A stretch of 64,000 bases of DNA from Sedimentitalea nanhaiensis DSM 24252 (GCF_000473225.1 NZ_KI421509.1:1835917-1899916), one strand, 5' to 3'; positions 17,449-27,268 are shown, counted from the first letter of the stretch. The notes: a model not told the origin generated them from the letters alone. Made by a program: numbers and translations.

Positions 17449-18258
17449 ATGATAAAGCGTCTTGCCACAGCTATCGCCCTTTGTGCCGCCGTTGCCGCCA
17501 CCGCGACATCGGCCCAGAGCAGTCTGAAAGACATCGTCAGCATCGACGTCCTTGACGGCGGCATGACAGCGCGGGGCACCTATATGGCCGCGCTGCGGCT
17601 GACACTGTCAGAAGGTTGGAAAACCTACTGGCGTGCGCCCGGTGACGCAGGCATTCCCCCGACATTCAACTGGCGCAAGTCACGCAATCTCGGCGAGATG
17701 GACTATATCTGGCCAACGCCGCAGGTGTTTGATCAGAACGGGATGCAATCCATCGGCTACAAGGATCAGCTGGTGTTGCCGGTCGAAATCTCGCCCGCCG
17801 ACCCGTCCCGCCCGATGCAACTGCGCGGTACGATCGAAATCGGAGTCTGCCGGGACGTGTGCATTCCCGCAACCCTGTCCATCGACCATCAGATCGACCG
17901 GAAGGCCAGGCGTAACCCGGCCATCGCCGCCGCATTGGCGCAACGCCCCTACGACCGCCGCGAGGGCGGCGTCAAGACCGCCACCTGCCGCCTGACCCCC
18001 ATTGACGGCGGCCTGCGGATCGAGGCCCGTATCGCCCTGCCCTCGACCGGCGGACGCGAAGTCGCGGTGATCGAACCGGGCAATGCCCAGATCTGGGCCT
18101 CGCAGACAGAAACCAGCCGCCAGGGCGGGATTCTGACGGCGGCCAGCGATCTGATTCATGTCAAGAACGGCGCCTATGCACTCGACCGCTCGGCTGTACG
18201 CATCACTGTGCTGGGCCGCGACCGTGCGGTCGAGATCCAGGGCTGTGCGCCCGGCTGA
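17449..18258 (+). CDS. Periplasmic protein with DsbD N-terminal (thiol:disulfide interchange) domain
   Basis: A 269-residue secreted protein. Residues 1-22 are a signal peptide (LATAIALCAAVAATATSAQS). The body matches the DsbD alpha-domain fold: GWKTYWRAPGDAGIPP, YKDQLVLPVEI, and the redox CRDVC pair (VCRDVCIPA) near residue 130. It lacks the DsbD membrane and thioredoxin domains, so it probably exchanges disulfides with a separate membrane reductase, perhaps a CcdA/ScsB-like protein. A TTG six bases upstream is an alternative start. The Nudix gene follows after one base. Confidence 0.85.
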   Translation: MIKRLATAIALCAAVAATATSAQSSLKDIVSIDVLDGGMTARGTYMAALRLTLSEGWKTYWRAPGDAGIPPTFNWRKSRNLGEMDYIWPTPQVFDQNGMQSIGYKDQLVLPVEISPADPSRPMQLRGTIEIGVCRDVCIPATLSIDHQIDRKARRNPAIAAALAQRPYDRREGGVKTATCRLTPIDGGLRIEARIALPSTGGREVAVIEPGNAQIWASQTETSRQGGILTAASDLIHVKNGAYALDRSAVRITVLGRDRAVEIQGCAPG

Positions 18259-18259
18259 C

Positions 18260-18697
18260 ATGCGATTGCCTCCCCCTCTGCTGGGCGCAATCGCCATCGT
18301 CGCCACCAAAAACCACGTTCTGCTGGCCCGGCGCGCCAATCCTCCGGATGCCGGTCTGTGGGGGTTTCCCGGCGGCCATGTCGAACTGGGCGAAACCGCA
18401 CTGGACGCCGCGGCGCGTGAATTGTTCGAGGAAACCGGGGTATCCGCACGTCCGGTCGAATACCTGACCAACATCGACGTTCTGCTGCGCGATGATCGCG
18501 GGACGGTCATCCGCCAGTTTCTTCTGGCAGCAGTGCTATGCGATTTCGAACGCGGCGTGCCGCAGGCCGCGGATGACGTGCAAGAGGCGGCCTGGGTGTC
18601 GCATCAACAGGTGCGCGCAGGCACCTTGCCGATGAGCGAACGCGTGGCTTGGGTAATGGATCTGGCGATCCGGCGCAATCACGCCCGCCGCGCATAG
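18260..18697 (+). CDS. Nudix hydrolase
   Basis: A 145-residue protein with the complete Nudix box GGHVELGETALDAAARELFEETGV at about residues 38-61, which binds Mg and the diphosphate. The layout LGAIAIVATKNHVLLARRA...GLWGFPGG resembles MutT/ADP-ribose pyrophosphatase-like enzymes; substrate unknown. The ATG is one base after the stop of the DsbD-domain gene. Its 3' end overlaps the convergent RND gene by 19 bases. Confidence 0.92.
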   Translation: MRLPPPLLGAIAIVATKNHVLLARRANPPDAGLWGFPGGHVELGETALDAAARELFEETGVSARPVEYLTNIDVLLRDDRGTVIRQFLLAAVLCDFERGVPQAADDVQEAAWVSHQQVRAGTLPMSERVAWVMDLAIRRNHARRA

Positions 18698-21600
18698 GTC
18701 AGGGCCGCAGCCAGCCAGGCCAGCACCACGATCGCAACCGCCCCCGGCACAAAAGCAATCAGCCCGGCCCGCAGGGGATCGACATCAGCCAGTTGCGGCA
18801 GCATCTGCAACAGCAGACCAGGCAAGGCCCCGGTCACCGCCGCCAAACCCATCGTCGACGCCATCCAGGCCAGCAACACCGCCCCCGCCCCCCAGATCAC
18901 GCCGCGAAACGGCCCGGTCCGTGATCGGCGCAGCGACATCATCGGACGGGCAATATCGTTTTGCACCGCCATCAACGCGGGCACCACAAGCAGCACGATG
19001 ACCATGCCGAAACCCAACCCGTACACCAGCGTGATCACCGTCGGTTTCAGGAATTGCGCCTGCTGACTTTGCTCGTACATCAGCGGAGCCAGCCCCAGCA
19101 CCGTGGTCAGCGTGGTCAGCATCACCGGACGCAACCGGTCGGTGGCCCCCTCGATGATCGACGGAATCAACCCCCGTTCCTGGGCATATTCATCTATGGT
19201 GGTCACCAGCACAATGGAATCGTTGATGATAATTCCGGTCAGGCCCAACAGCCCGACCACGGTGAACATGCTGAGCGGCACCTCCCAGATATAGTGGCCC
19301 CAGATCGTGCCAACCAGACCAAAGGGGATGATCGCCATCACCACCAAGGGCCGGGTCCAACTGGCAAATACCCAGGCCAGCACCAGGTAGATCCCTGTCA
19401 GGCACAGGATCAGCCCGTTGCGCGCATCAGTCAGAAAATCGTCCTCTTGTTCGTTGAGCCCCGACAGCAACCACTCGACCTGTCGCTCGCTGGCAATGGT
19501 GGGCAGAATCTCGGTCGTCAGAGCGGTCTGGATCTCGTTCGCCCGCGCCGGATCGTCTTCGGAAATATCGCCGGTGACAGAGATTACCCGCACACCATTT
19601 TCGCGCTGAACGGTGGAAAACCCGGCGCTTTGTTGCACGCTGACGATATCGGACAACGGCACATAGGTTCCCTGTGGCGTGCGCATATAGGTGCGATCCA
19701 TGAAATCGGCAGTCAATTCGTTTTCTGGCAGTTCCACCCGGATCGTCGCGCTGCGCGGCCCGTCGGGATAGGTGGCGGCCTCGATTCCGTTGAGCCGCGC
19801 CCGCAGGGCCCGCCCCAGCGCATCGATGGTAAACCCCAGCGCCTGACCTTGCGGTGTCAGGTCCAGGATCAGCTCTTCCTTGTCATAGGCAAGGTTGTCC
19901 TCGACCGCAGACACCTCGGGATACCGCAAAAGCGCGGCCTGCAGGTCCATGCTGGCGGCTTTCAGCGTCTGCACATTCGCGCCATAGAACTGTACATCCA
20001 GCGCATCGCCCCCCGGCCCGGATCGCCACCCCCGGAACGACACCACTTCGGCCAGCGGATGCTGGCGCACACGGTCCTGCAATTCGCCGACAAAGGCAAA
20101 GCTGGAATAGGGCCGCAGATCGGCGTCGATCAGTTCGATCGAGACACCGCCCAGCAGATCCCGATCCTTGGTCTCGACCCCGGACAGCCCCCGCCCCCCA
20201 TTGCCGCCCACTTCGGCCATGACGTAATCCAGCGGGTTGCGACCATAGCGCTGCTCGTACTCGCGGCCCAGCTCTTCGGTCGCCCGCTGCATCTCGCGCA
20301 TCATCTCCAGCGTATCGTTACGTGTCGCGCCTTCGACCATGGCGAAATTGCCGGTGACCGAGCTGTGCTCGGGAGCGTTAAAGAACCGCCACTGCACGTC
20401 GCCGCGAATGAACAGCGTCAACTGGCTGGCCAGCACCAGAAGCATGACGGCCAGAACCACATAACGCGCCCATACGACCCAGGCCATCAAAGGGCTGAAC
20501 AAATGGTCACGCACCCAGCGAAAGCCCTGATTCACAACCCGGTTGGGCCAGTCATACCAATGCTGTTTCGCGGAATGGGCGATGGCATGGGACATGTGAT
20601 TGGGCAGGATCAGGAAACACTCGACCAACGAGGCAACCAGCACGGCGATCACGGTATACGGCAGGTCTGAAATAAGACTCCCGAACCGGCCGCCGATGGC
20701 CGTCAGCCCGAAAAAGGCAATGACCGTGGTCAATGTCGCCGCAAGAACCGGCATCGCCATGCGCCGGGCCGCGTTTTCAGCGGCGGCAACGGGATGTTCG
20801 CCCAACCTCCGGGCACGAAAATCGGCATGCTCCCCCACCACGATGGCATCGTCCACCACAATGCCCAGCGTGATGATCAGACCGAACAGGCTGATCATGT
20901 TGATGGTCAGCCCGCCGATATACATCAGCGCCACGGCGGCAAACATCGCCGCCGGAATTCCCGCCGCAACCCAAAACGCGATGCGGGCATTCAGGAACAG
21001 GAACAGCAGGCAGACCACCAGCCCCAACCCCATCAGACCGTTGTCGATCAGGATGTCGAGACGCCCGCTGATCGCCTCGGCACGGGTGCGTATAAGTTCA
21101 AGCGTGACACCGGCGGGCAGGCTGGCCTGCATCTGCGCCGCCACCTCCTCGACCTGACGCTGGATGGCGATGGCATCGCCCTGATCGGATCGGTCCACCC
21201 GGATCGAAAAGGCCGGGTCCGCGCCGACAAAATAGCTGCGCAGGCGATCCACGCCCTCGACCCGGATCCGGGCCAGATCCGCAATCGCCAGCGTGGAGCC
21301 ATCCGGGTTCGACCGCAGCACGATATCGGCGAGATCCTCGGGCGAGCGGCGCTCGCTGCCGGTGCGCACCCGTGCATTGGCCCCGGTAACATCGCCCGCG
21401 GGGTCGGCATCGACCTCCGCCGCGATGGCGGCGGCAATCTCGGACATGCCGATGTCATATTGGATCAGCTTGGCCGACGGCACCTCGACCACGGTTTGCG
21501 GTGCCGCAACGCCGCGGATCGTGGTGCGCGTCACCCCAACCGCGAACAGCCGGGTGACAAATTCATCGGCAAACAAGGCCAGCTGCGACGATGCCACCGG

Positions 21601-22056
21601 GCCGGTCAGAACCACGTCGGTCACCCGATCTCGCCAGGCTCCCCGTCGCACGGCGGGTTCTTCGGCCTCGTCCGGCAAGGTGGTGATCGCATCGACGGCA
21701 ACCTGAACGTCATCCGTTGCCCGCCCCATATCCCAGCCGGGTTCGAATTCCAATGTGATGGTGGCCCGGCCCTCGCGTGACACCGCAGCCGTGCTTTCCA
21801 CCCCGTCCACCGCCATCAGCGCCGGTTCAAGAATCTGCACGATGGCGCCGTCTACATCTTCGGGGCCTGCGCCCTCCCATTCCACGTTGACCGTCACTCT
21901 GTCCACGATCACGTCGGGAAAGAACTGCGCCCGCATGTTTGGCATCGCCGCCGCGCCCAGCACCAGCATCATCACCAGAACCAGATTCGCCACGGTGCGG
22001 TGCCGGGTGAAATAAGACAGCAGCCCACCTGCGGCGCGGGGAATATCGCGCACCAT
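18679..22056 (-). CDS. RND-family efflux permease (AcrB/HAE-like)
   Basis: A 1125-residue inner-membrane proton antiporter with the standard plan: TM1 near residue 22, periplasmic loop to about 340, six TMs, a second loop, five TMs. TM4 carries the proton-relay pair in GIVVDDAIVVGEH. In TM10 the AcrB lysine position is asparagine (GIIINDSIVLV, near residue 945), so the relay differs from classical HAE1 pumps. Paired with the periplasmic adaptor gene six bases upstream; no outer-membrane channel gene is nearby, so a TolC elsewhere is needed. Substrate unknown. Confidence 0.93.
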   Translation of the reverse strand: MVRDIPRAAGGLLSYFTRHRTVANLVLVMMLVLGAAAMPNMRAQFFPDVIVDRVTVNVEWEGAGPEDVDGAIVQILEPALMAVDGVESTAAVSREGRATITLEFEPGWDMGRATDDVQVAVDAITTLPDEAEEPAVRRGAWRDRVTDVVLTGPVASSQLALFADEFVTRLFAVGVTRTTIRGVAAPQTVVEVPSAKLIQYDIGMSEIAAAIAAEVDADPAGDVTGANARVRTGSERRSPEDLADIVLRSNPDGSTLAIADLARIRVEGVDRLRSYFVGADPAFSIRVDRSDQGDAIAIQRQVEEVAAQMQASLPAGVTLELIRTRAEAISGRLDILIDNGLMGLGLVVCLLFLFLNARIAFWVAAGIPAAMFAAVALMYIGGLTINMISLFGLIITLGIVVDDAIVVGEHADFRARRLGEHPVAAAENAARRMAMPVLAATLTTVIAFFGLTAIGGRFGSLISDLPYTVIAVLVASLVECFLILPNHMSHAIAHSAKQHWYDWPNRVVNQGFRWVRDHLFSPLMAWVVWARYVVLAVMLLVLASQLTLFIRGDVQWRFFNAPEHSSVTGNFAMVEGATRNDTLEMMREMQRATEELGREYEQRYGRNPLDYVMAEVGGNGGRGLSGVETKDRDLLGGVSIELIDADLRPYSSFAFVGELQDRVRQHPLAEVVSFRGWRSGPGGDALDVQFYGANVQTLKAASMDLQAALLRYPEVSAVEDNLAYDKEELILDLTPQGQALGFTIDALGRALRARLNGIEAATYPDGPRSATIRVELPENELTADFMDRTYMRTPQGTYVPLSDIVSVQQSAGFSTVQRENGVRVISVTGDISEDDPARANEIQTALTTEILPTIASERQVEWLLSGLNEQEDDFLTDARNGLILCLTGIYLVLAWVFASWTRPLVVMAIIPFGLVGTIWGHYIWEVPLSMFTVVGLLGLTGIIINDSIVLVTTIDEYAQERGLIPSIIEGATDRLRPVMLTTLTTVLGLAPLMYEQSQQAQFLKPTVITLVYGLGFGMVIVLLVVPALMAVQNDIARPMMSLRRSRTGPFRGVIWGAGAVLLAWMASTMGLAAVTGALPGLLLQMLPQLADVDPLRAGLIAFVPGAVAIVVLAWLAAALTYARRA

Positions 22057-22062
22057 GGCCGT

Positions 22063-23517
22063 TTACCCCCCGATCCGGGATTCGATCCGCTGCACCAGCC
22101 CCGCAGGGACGCGATTTTCGCCCAACTGCACCAGCACCCGCGCCTTGGCCTCGGCGGGCATGCGATTGTTGCCCTGCACCAGCGCCACCAGACGGGCGCG
22201 GCGGTCCTCGCTGAGCTCCAGCATCGCCTGGCCCGGCTCGGCCTGCGCCTGATCGCGCAGCGGGCGCACGCGGATACCCGCGCCCAACAACGGCGTTCGT
22301 CCGACAACCACGTCGCGCCCTTCCAGCCCGTCGCCGCGCACCAGAACGTCATCGCCTTGCCGCCTCACCAGACGCACCTGCAACGCTTCAAGCCGGTTAT
22401 CCGGCCCCAGCACCAATACCTTATTGGTCGCATCCAACGCCGAGGCCGGTAACCGGGTCAGGTTGTCCAGCGGCGGTTCCTGGATCGAAACCGCAACAAA
22501 ATCGCCTGGCTTGAACCCCCGCGCATTGTCCAGCCGGGCAAACAACAGCCGCCCCGATTGCCCGACCCCTGCGGCGGCGCTGTCGCGGCTGATACGGCCA
22601 TTGGCCAGCAATTCGGCACCGGACACGTCCAATGACGCCAGGATCTCCGCGGAAATCAGGGCCCCCTGTTGATCCAGCAGACGCGAATATTGCGCCGTTG
22701 AAACCCGAAACGCCACTTCCAGCGCATCGGGATCCACCAGCACCGCCAATTTTTCGTTGGCCGAAACCAACCGGCCCTCGACCAGGTCAACCTCGCTCAG
22801 CGTGCCGTCAAATGCCGCCGTCACGGTGGCTTCGCCAAGATCGCGCTGTGCGGATTGCAGCTCGATTTCAACGCGGGCCATGCGGGTGGCCGCCTGATCG
22901 ACGCGGGCTTCGGCCTGCGCGACGGCCTGACGGCGCGACAGCACCGCCTGCCGCGCCGACGCCGCCGCCAGTTCCGCAACTTCGACCGCAGCCGCAGTGC
23001 CCACGCCGCGATCCTGCAGATCCTGCTGGCGCTTGAAGGCGCGGTTGCGCAGATCCGCCTGATCTTCGGCCGCCGCCTGATCGTCGCGCGCCAGAACCAG
23101 CGCACGTTCGGCATCGCGCCCTTCGGCCTGTGCGTCCAGCAGGTCGTTCTGCAGCCGATCCAGTTCGGATTGCGCATTGGCCGGATCGACCCGCACCAGA
23201 ATATCGCCCGCCTTGACCGTACCGCCCTCTTCGAAACTGTCGGCCAGCGCCACAATCCGCCCGCCCATCGCGGTGCGCAGCTCCAGCGTCCGGCGGCTTT
23301 GCACCTGACCAAAGGCCTGCATCTGCGGGGCGATTGTCTCGGCCCGGGCGGTCACAAGATTGACCGCAAACACCCGTTCCCGCGCCTGCGGCGGCGCGGT
23401 GTCGTCGTTCAGCCGCGCCTGTACCGCCGTCATGATCAGGCTGGCCGCATAGATCATCAGGGCCAGCGTCACGGACGCCAGCAACAATCCAACCAGACTT
23501 TGACGCAGAAAGCGCAT
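22063..23517 (-). CDS. RND efflux periplasmic adaptor (membrane fusion protein)
   Basis: A 484-residue HlyD/AcrA-type protein with one N-terminal TM (residues 8-30). The lipoyl half-motif GGRIVALADSFEEGGTVKAGD is followed by a long coiled-coil hairpin (about 110-220, rich in Ala/Glu/Arg/Gln), the second lipoyl half ATVTAAFDGTLSEVDLVEG, and beta-barrel domains. It links the RND pump encoded immediately downstream to an outer-membrane channel. The unusually long C-terminal tail (after residue 400) is rich in Arg and Ala. Confidence 0.92.
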   Translation of the reverse strand: MRFLRQSLVGLLLASVTLALMIYAASLIMTAVQARLNDDTAPPQARERVFAVNLVTARAETIAPQMQAFGQVQSRRTLELRTAMGGRIVALADSFEEGGTVKAGDILVRVDPANAQSELDRLQNDLLDAQAEGRDAERALVLARDDQAAAEDQADLRNRAFKRQQDLQDRGVGTAAAVEVAELAAASARQAVLSRRQAVAQAEARVDQAATRMARVEIELQSAQRDLGEATVTAAFDGTLSEVDLVEGRLVSANEKLAVLVDPDALEVAFRVSTAQYSRLLDQQGALISAEILASLDVSGAELLANGRISRDSAAAGVGQSGRLLFARLDNARGFKPGDFVAVSIQEPPLDNLTRLPASALDATNKVLVLGPDNRLEALQVRLVRRQGDDVLVRGDGLEGRDVVVGRTPLLGAGIRVRPLRDQAQAEPGQAMLELSEDRRARLVALVQGNNRMPAEAKARVLVQLGENRVPAGLVQRIESRIGG

Positions 23518-23614
23518 TCAGAAACACCTTTTCGACCGCATGAGCTGGCCATGCCTATACAGTAGCGGGACACGGTAAAATGCCAAGCCACAAGGGTGTT
23601 AACGTTCCTCCAGC

Positions 23615-24157
23615 CTATTTCCGTCGCTGATGTTCGTCCAATCGCGGCATTATTTCAACAAAGTTGCAGGGACGGTGACGATAATCCAGTTGCATCGACA
23701 GCAACCCGTCCCAGGCATCCTTGCAGGCACCGGGGCTGCCTGGCAGGGCAAACAGATAGGTGCCCCCGGCCACGCCGCCCGTGGCGCGCGACTGCACCGC
23801 GCTGGTGCCGATCTTGTCCATCGAGATCAGGGTGAACACTGTCCCAAACGCCTCGATTTCCTTTTCATAGACGTCGCGATGCGCCTCGACCGTGACATCG
23901 CGCCCGGTCAGGCCGGTGCCGCCGGTGCTGATCACCACATCGATCTGCGGATCGGCGATCCAGCGTCGTAACCGGTCCGCGATCTGGTCCCGCTCATCCG
24001 GCAGAATGGTCCTCTCAGCCAGCACATGCCCCGCTCGCTGCAACCGGTCCACCAGCACCTGCCCGGATTTGTCCTGATCCAGTGACCGGCTGTCGGACAC
24101 GGTCAGAACCGCGATCCGAACCGGAACAAAATCCCTGCTGTCGTCAATGCCCGCCAT
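23615..24157 (-). CDS. moaB: Molybdenum cofactor biosynthesis protein B
   Basis: A 180-residue MogA/MoaB-fold protein that adenylylates molybdopterin ahead of Mo insertion. RIAVLTVSDSRSLDQDKSG, VISTGGTGLTGRDVT, FTLISMDKIGTSAVQSRA and LFALPGSPGACKDAW mark the family. It ends an operon starting with the uracil-DNA glycosylase gene, 3 bases after lysE, and is separate from the moeA/mobAB and moaDE loci. Confidence 0.93.
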   Translation of the reverse strand: MAGIDDSRDFVPVRIAVLTVSDSRSLDQDKSGQVLVDRLQRAGHVLAERTILPDERDQIADRLRRWIADPQIDVVISTGGTGLTGRDVTVEAHRDVYEKEIEAFGTVFTLISMDKIGTSAVQSRATGGVAGGTYLFALPGSPGACKDAWDGLLSMQLDYRHRPCNFVEIMPRLDEHQRRK

Positions 24158-24160
24158 CGT

Positions 24161-24772
24161 TCACGCCCTTTCCAAGAGCGCCAGCCGCAAAGCCAGCGCC
24201 GCAAATATCCCACCAGTCAGATAGCTCAGCCATCGACCTGCTCTGGCCAGCCTCTGCCCGGCCCCGCCCGCAAATACCCCAATCATCCCATTGATCACAA
24301 ATCCGCCCACGGACAGCACCGCGCCAAACAGCAGGAACTGTCCCAGGATCGGCCCCGCTGCCGGATCGACGAATTGCGGCACAAATGCCAGAACGAACAA
24401 GATCACCTTGGGGTTGGTCAGGTTCACGATCAGACCGGTTCGAAAGGCCCGCCTGACCCCCCGCGGCGTATTTTGGAATGATCGCCCCCCCGCGCGAAAG
24501 GCGTTCACGGCCAACCACAACAGATAGGCCACGCCGATCCACCGGATTGCGTCAAACAGCCACGGCATTGCCGCGACAGCCGCGCCCAGCCCCAGCCCCG
24601 CCAGCGTCACATGCACCATGCCGCCCGCTGCGATACCGGCACTGGCTGCCCAGGCCGCACGCGGGCCTGCGCGCAAACCCTGGCCAAGGCAGAACATCAT
24701 GTCCGCCCCCGGTGTCAGATTCAGCGCCAGTGCCGCGGGCACAAAGGCGATCAGAACCAGAGGGTCGATCAT
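24161..24772 (-). CDS. LysE/RhtB-family amino acid exporter
   Basis: A 203-residue inner-membrane protein with about six TMs. PAALALNLTPGADMMFCLGQGL is the family's N-terminal motif, and FRTGLIVNLTNPKVILFVLAFVPQFV its central one. Likely exports an amino acid such as homoserine or threonine; substrate not determinable. The start at 24772 overlaps the phosphoesterase stop by four bases; the frame is open further upstream but that is phosphoesterase coding DNA. Confidence 0.92.
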   Translation of the reverse strand: MIDPLVLIAFVPAALALNLTPGADMMFCLGQGLRAGPRAAWAASAGIAAGGMVHVTLAGLGLGAAVAAMPWLFDAIRWIGVAYLLWLAVNAFRAGGRSFQNTPRGVRRAFRTGLIVNLTNPKVILFVLAFVPQFVDPAAGPILGQFLLFGAVLSVGGFVINGMIGVFAGGAGQRLARAGRWLSYLTGGIFAALALRLALLERA

Positions 24773-25368
24773 GCCGCGATCTCGAACCAATTGGGGCGCG
24801 GGCCCAGATTGGCCACCCTGGTCATCCCGATCTCGCCACCCTGTCCCCAACTGTCATGGATATGCCCGCAAACCGCCAGCCGGGGCTGGATCCGTTCGAT
24901 CGCCTCGCGGATCGCCACCGACCCCACCGAAAGCCCGTTCGAGGTCAGATCCGCAACCCCCTTGGGCGGCGAATGCAGGATCAGGATATCCGCCGCCGCG
25001 CACCCGTCGAGCATCCGACGCGCCGCGTCCTCGCCCAGGTCACAGGACCATTCGCCAAACGGCGTCTCGGGCACGGCGTATCCCAACCCGAACAAACGTA
25101 AACCGCCGATTTCAACGCCCTGCCCATGCAGCACGGTGGCCCCTTCGGGCGCGGCGGCCTGAAGTTCGCCGTGGCTCTCCGCATTTCCCGGCACCAGAAC
25201 CAAAGGGGCCTCGATACCCGCGAGCAGGCCAAGCGCTCCGGCCAGGTCCTGGCGCTTGTTGCAAAAATCGCCGGCACCGATCACCAGATCCGCCTGCGCA
25301 CTGGCGGCGACGAGAGCGGTGGCGCGATTGCGGGCATGGTGCACGTCGGAAAATGCCAGGATCTTCAT
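24769..25368 (-). CDS. Calcineurin-like metallophosphoesterase
   Basis: A 199-residue protein with all five dimetal-site motifs of the family: FSDVHH, GAGDFCN, VPGNAE, LILHSPP and CGHIHDSWG. Substrate unknown; the size fits small YfcE/MPP-type phosphodiesterases. The ATG at 25368 overlaps the UDG stop by four bases and the stop overlaps the lysE start, so it is central in a coupled operon. Confidence 0.9.
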   Translation of the reverse strand: MKILAFSDVHHARNRATALVAASAQADLVIGAGDFCNKRQDLAGALGLLAGIEAPLVLVPGNAESHGELQAAAPEGATVLHGQGVEIGGLRLFGLGYAVPETPFGEWSCDLGEDAARRMLDGCAAADILILHSPPKGVADLTSNGLSVGSVAIREAIERIQPRLAVCGHIHDSWGQGGEIGMTRVANLGPRPNWFEIAA

Positions 25369-26174
25369 GTGATCCCCTTCAGCCGCGCCTTGACGCTCAG
25401 CAGATCGGCCCAGGCCTCGCGCTTGGCCAACGGCTGACGCAAGAGATAGGCCGGGTGGAACATAGGCAGCACCGGTCGGCCAAACGCTTCGGCCCAACGG
25501 CCGCGCAACCGGGTGATACCGCGCCGATCCAACACAGCCTGGCAACTGATATTGCCCATCGACACGATCAGATCCGGATCGGCCAGTTCGACATGGCGCG
25601 CCAGGAACGGCTGCATCATGGCAATTTCCTCCGGTTTCGGATCGCGGTTCTGCGGCGGGCGCCATGGCAGCACGTTGGTGATATAAACCGACGAGTCGCG
25701 CCCCAGATCAATCGCCGCCAGCATCCGGTCCAGCAACTGCCCGGCCCGCCCGACAAACGGGCGGCCTTCGCGGTCCTCGTCCCGTCCCGGCGCTTCGCCG
25801 ATGATCATCACCCGCGCCCCGGGCACGCCGTCGCAAAACACCAGATTGCGCGCGCCCTTCTTTAGCTCGCACAGATCAAAAGCGCCCAGAGCCGCCCTGA
25901 GCGCCGCAAGCGACCCGGCCGCCTGCGCCGCTTTGCGCGCGATAGCCACCGCATCCACGGCCGCCATGGGCACCGCGCCGGGCGTTGCCGGGATGGACCC
26001 CGCATCCGCCTTGGCCGCGCTTTTCGCCTTGGATTTTCCTGGCCAGGGGGCGGCCTCGGGCAAGGCATAGCGATCAATCGGGGTGTCCCTGATCGCCTCG
26101 GTCGCGCCCAGTTCGATCTGCCAGTCCAGCAGCGCCCGCGCGGTTTGATAATCCAGTGCCGATTCCATGCCCAT
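25365..26174 (-). CDS. Uracil-DNA glycosylase, family 4-like, lacking most Fe-S cysteines
   Basis: A 269-residue base-excision repair enzyme. Motif 1 is GEAPGRDEDREGRPFVGRAG (about residues 126-145) and motif 2 is FHPAYLLRQP. Family-4 enzymes hold a 4Fe-4S cluster with four Cys; here only one aligned Cys (C102, DLCELKK) is visible. The position normally Cys before RPPQNR is Trp171, and the fourth is near Met186, so the cluster is probably absent. Residues 1-95 form an Ala/Pro-rich extension. The ATG at 26174 has GGAAG upstream; the one at 26168 is too far. Confidence 0.85.
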   Translation of the reverse strand: MGMESALDYQTARALLDWQIELGATEAIRDTPIDRYALPEAAPWPGKSKAKSAAKADAGSIPATPGAVPMAAVDAVAIARKAAQAAGSLAALRAALGAFDLCELKKGARNLVFCDGVPGARVMIIGEAPGRDEDREGRPFVGRAGQLLDRMLAAIDLGRDSSVYITNVLPWRPPQNRDPKPEEIAMMQPFLARHVELADPDLIVSMGNISCQAVLDRRGITRLRGRWAEAFGRPVLPMFHPAYLLRQPLAKREAWADLLSVKARLKGIT

Positions 26175-26266
26175 CACGCTAGTCGCTTCCGCGCGGGGAC
26201 AAAACCACCCCTGCTTCTTTCTGGCAAAAATACTTGCAATCCGCCCCTCGCACCCGGCGCGGCGAC

Positions 26267-26295
26267 TTGCCCGCATTGCAGCACCTTCCTATAAG
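26267..26295 (+). promoter_or_regulatory. Sigma70-type promoter for the pyrB operon
   Basis: TTGCCC (26267-26272), a 17-bp spacer, then TATAAG (26290-26295), 26 bases upstream of the pyrB ATG. Transcription would start near 26302, giving a short leader with GGAG ahead of the start. No attenuator or pyrimidine-sensing leader is evident in so short a transcript. Confidence 0.6.
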
Positions 26296-26320
26296 GGCGC
26301 GACCTTGACGCGGAGCGCCC

Positions 26321-27268
26321 ATGTCCTTTGACCACCGCCACCTGCTGGGGATCGAACAGCTTGCCCCAGATGACATCACGGCCATTCTGGATCTGTCCGA
26401 GGATTATGTGACCTTGAACCGCCAGACCGCCAAGCATTCCGATGTTCTGGGCGGCCTGACCCAGATCAACATGTTTTTTGAAAACTCGACCCGCACCCAG
26501 GCCAGCTTTGAGATCGCCGGCAAACGTCTGGGCGCGGACGTGATGAACATGGCGATGCAGGCCAGCTCGATCAAAAAGGGCGAAACCCTGATCGACACCG
26601 CGCTGACGCTGAACGCGATGCACCCCGACCTGCTGGTGGTGCGCCATCCCCATTCCGGTGCGGTGGATCTGTTGGCGCAAAAGGTCAACTGCGCGGTGCT
26701 GAACGCGGGCGACGGGCGGCATGAACACCCGACCCAGGCGCTGCTGGATGCGCTGACCATTCGACGCGCCAAGGGACGGCTGCACCGGCTGAACGTGGCG
26801 ATCTGCGGCGACATTGCCCATTCGCGGGTGGCCCGTTCCAACATCCTGCTGCTGGGCAAGATGGAAAACCGGATCCGGCTGATCGGCCCGCCGACCCTGA
26901 TGCCCAGCCAGATCGACCAGTTCGGGGTCGAAGTCTACGACGACATGAAACAGGGGCTGGCCGATGTGGATGTGGTGATGATGCTGCGCCTGCAACGCGA
27001 GCGTATGGATGGCGGCTTCATCCCGTCCGAGCGCGAATATTACCATCGCTTCGGGCTGGATGCGGAGAAGCTGGCGCTGGCCAGGCCCGACGCCATCGTC
27101 ATGCACCCCGGACCGATGAACCGCGGCGTCGAGATCGACGGCACGCTGGCCGATGACATCAACCGCAGCGTCATTCAGGATCAGGTCGAAATGGGTGTCG
27201 CCGTGCGCATGGCCGCGATGGAGCTCCTGGCCCGCAATCTGCTGGCCAGCAGACCTGACGCCGCATGA
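26321..27268 (+). CDS. pyrB: Aspartate carbamoyltransferase catalytic subunit
   Basis: A 315-residue cytoplasmic enzyme condensing carbamoyl phosphate with aspartate in pyrimidine synthesis. The carbamoyl-phosphate loop [30 protein letters not shown] and [14 protein letters not shown] are intact. No regulatory pyrI is adjacent. Instead a catalytically dead dihydroorotase-like gene lies three genes on, as in the ATCase/pDHO class. The first gene of a five-gene string with four-base overlaps. Confidence 0.95.
   Translation: MSFDHRHLLGIEQLAPDDITAILDLSEDYVTLNRQTAKHSDVLGGLTQINMFFENSTRTQASFEIAGKRLGADVMNMAMQASSIKKGETLIDTALTLNAMHPDLLVVRHPHSGAVDLLAQKVNCAVLNAGDGRHEHPTQALLDALTIRRAKGRLHRLNVAICGDIAHSRVARSNILLLGKMENRIRLIGPPTLMPSQIDQFGVEVYDDMKQGLADVDVVMMLRLQRERMDGGFIPSEREYYHRFGLDAEKLALARPDAIVMHPGPMNRGVEIDGTLADDINRSVIQDQVEMGVAVRMAAMELLARNLLASRPDAA

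Noticed and set aside
18158-18259. Earlier start for the Nudix gene
   Set aside because: The extra codons are inside the DsbD-domain gene, and the start at 18260 sits one base past its stop with the family's normal length.
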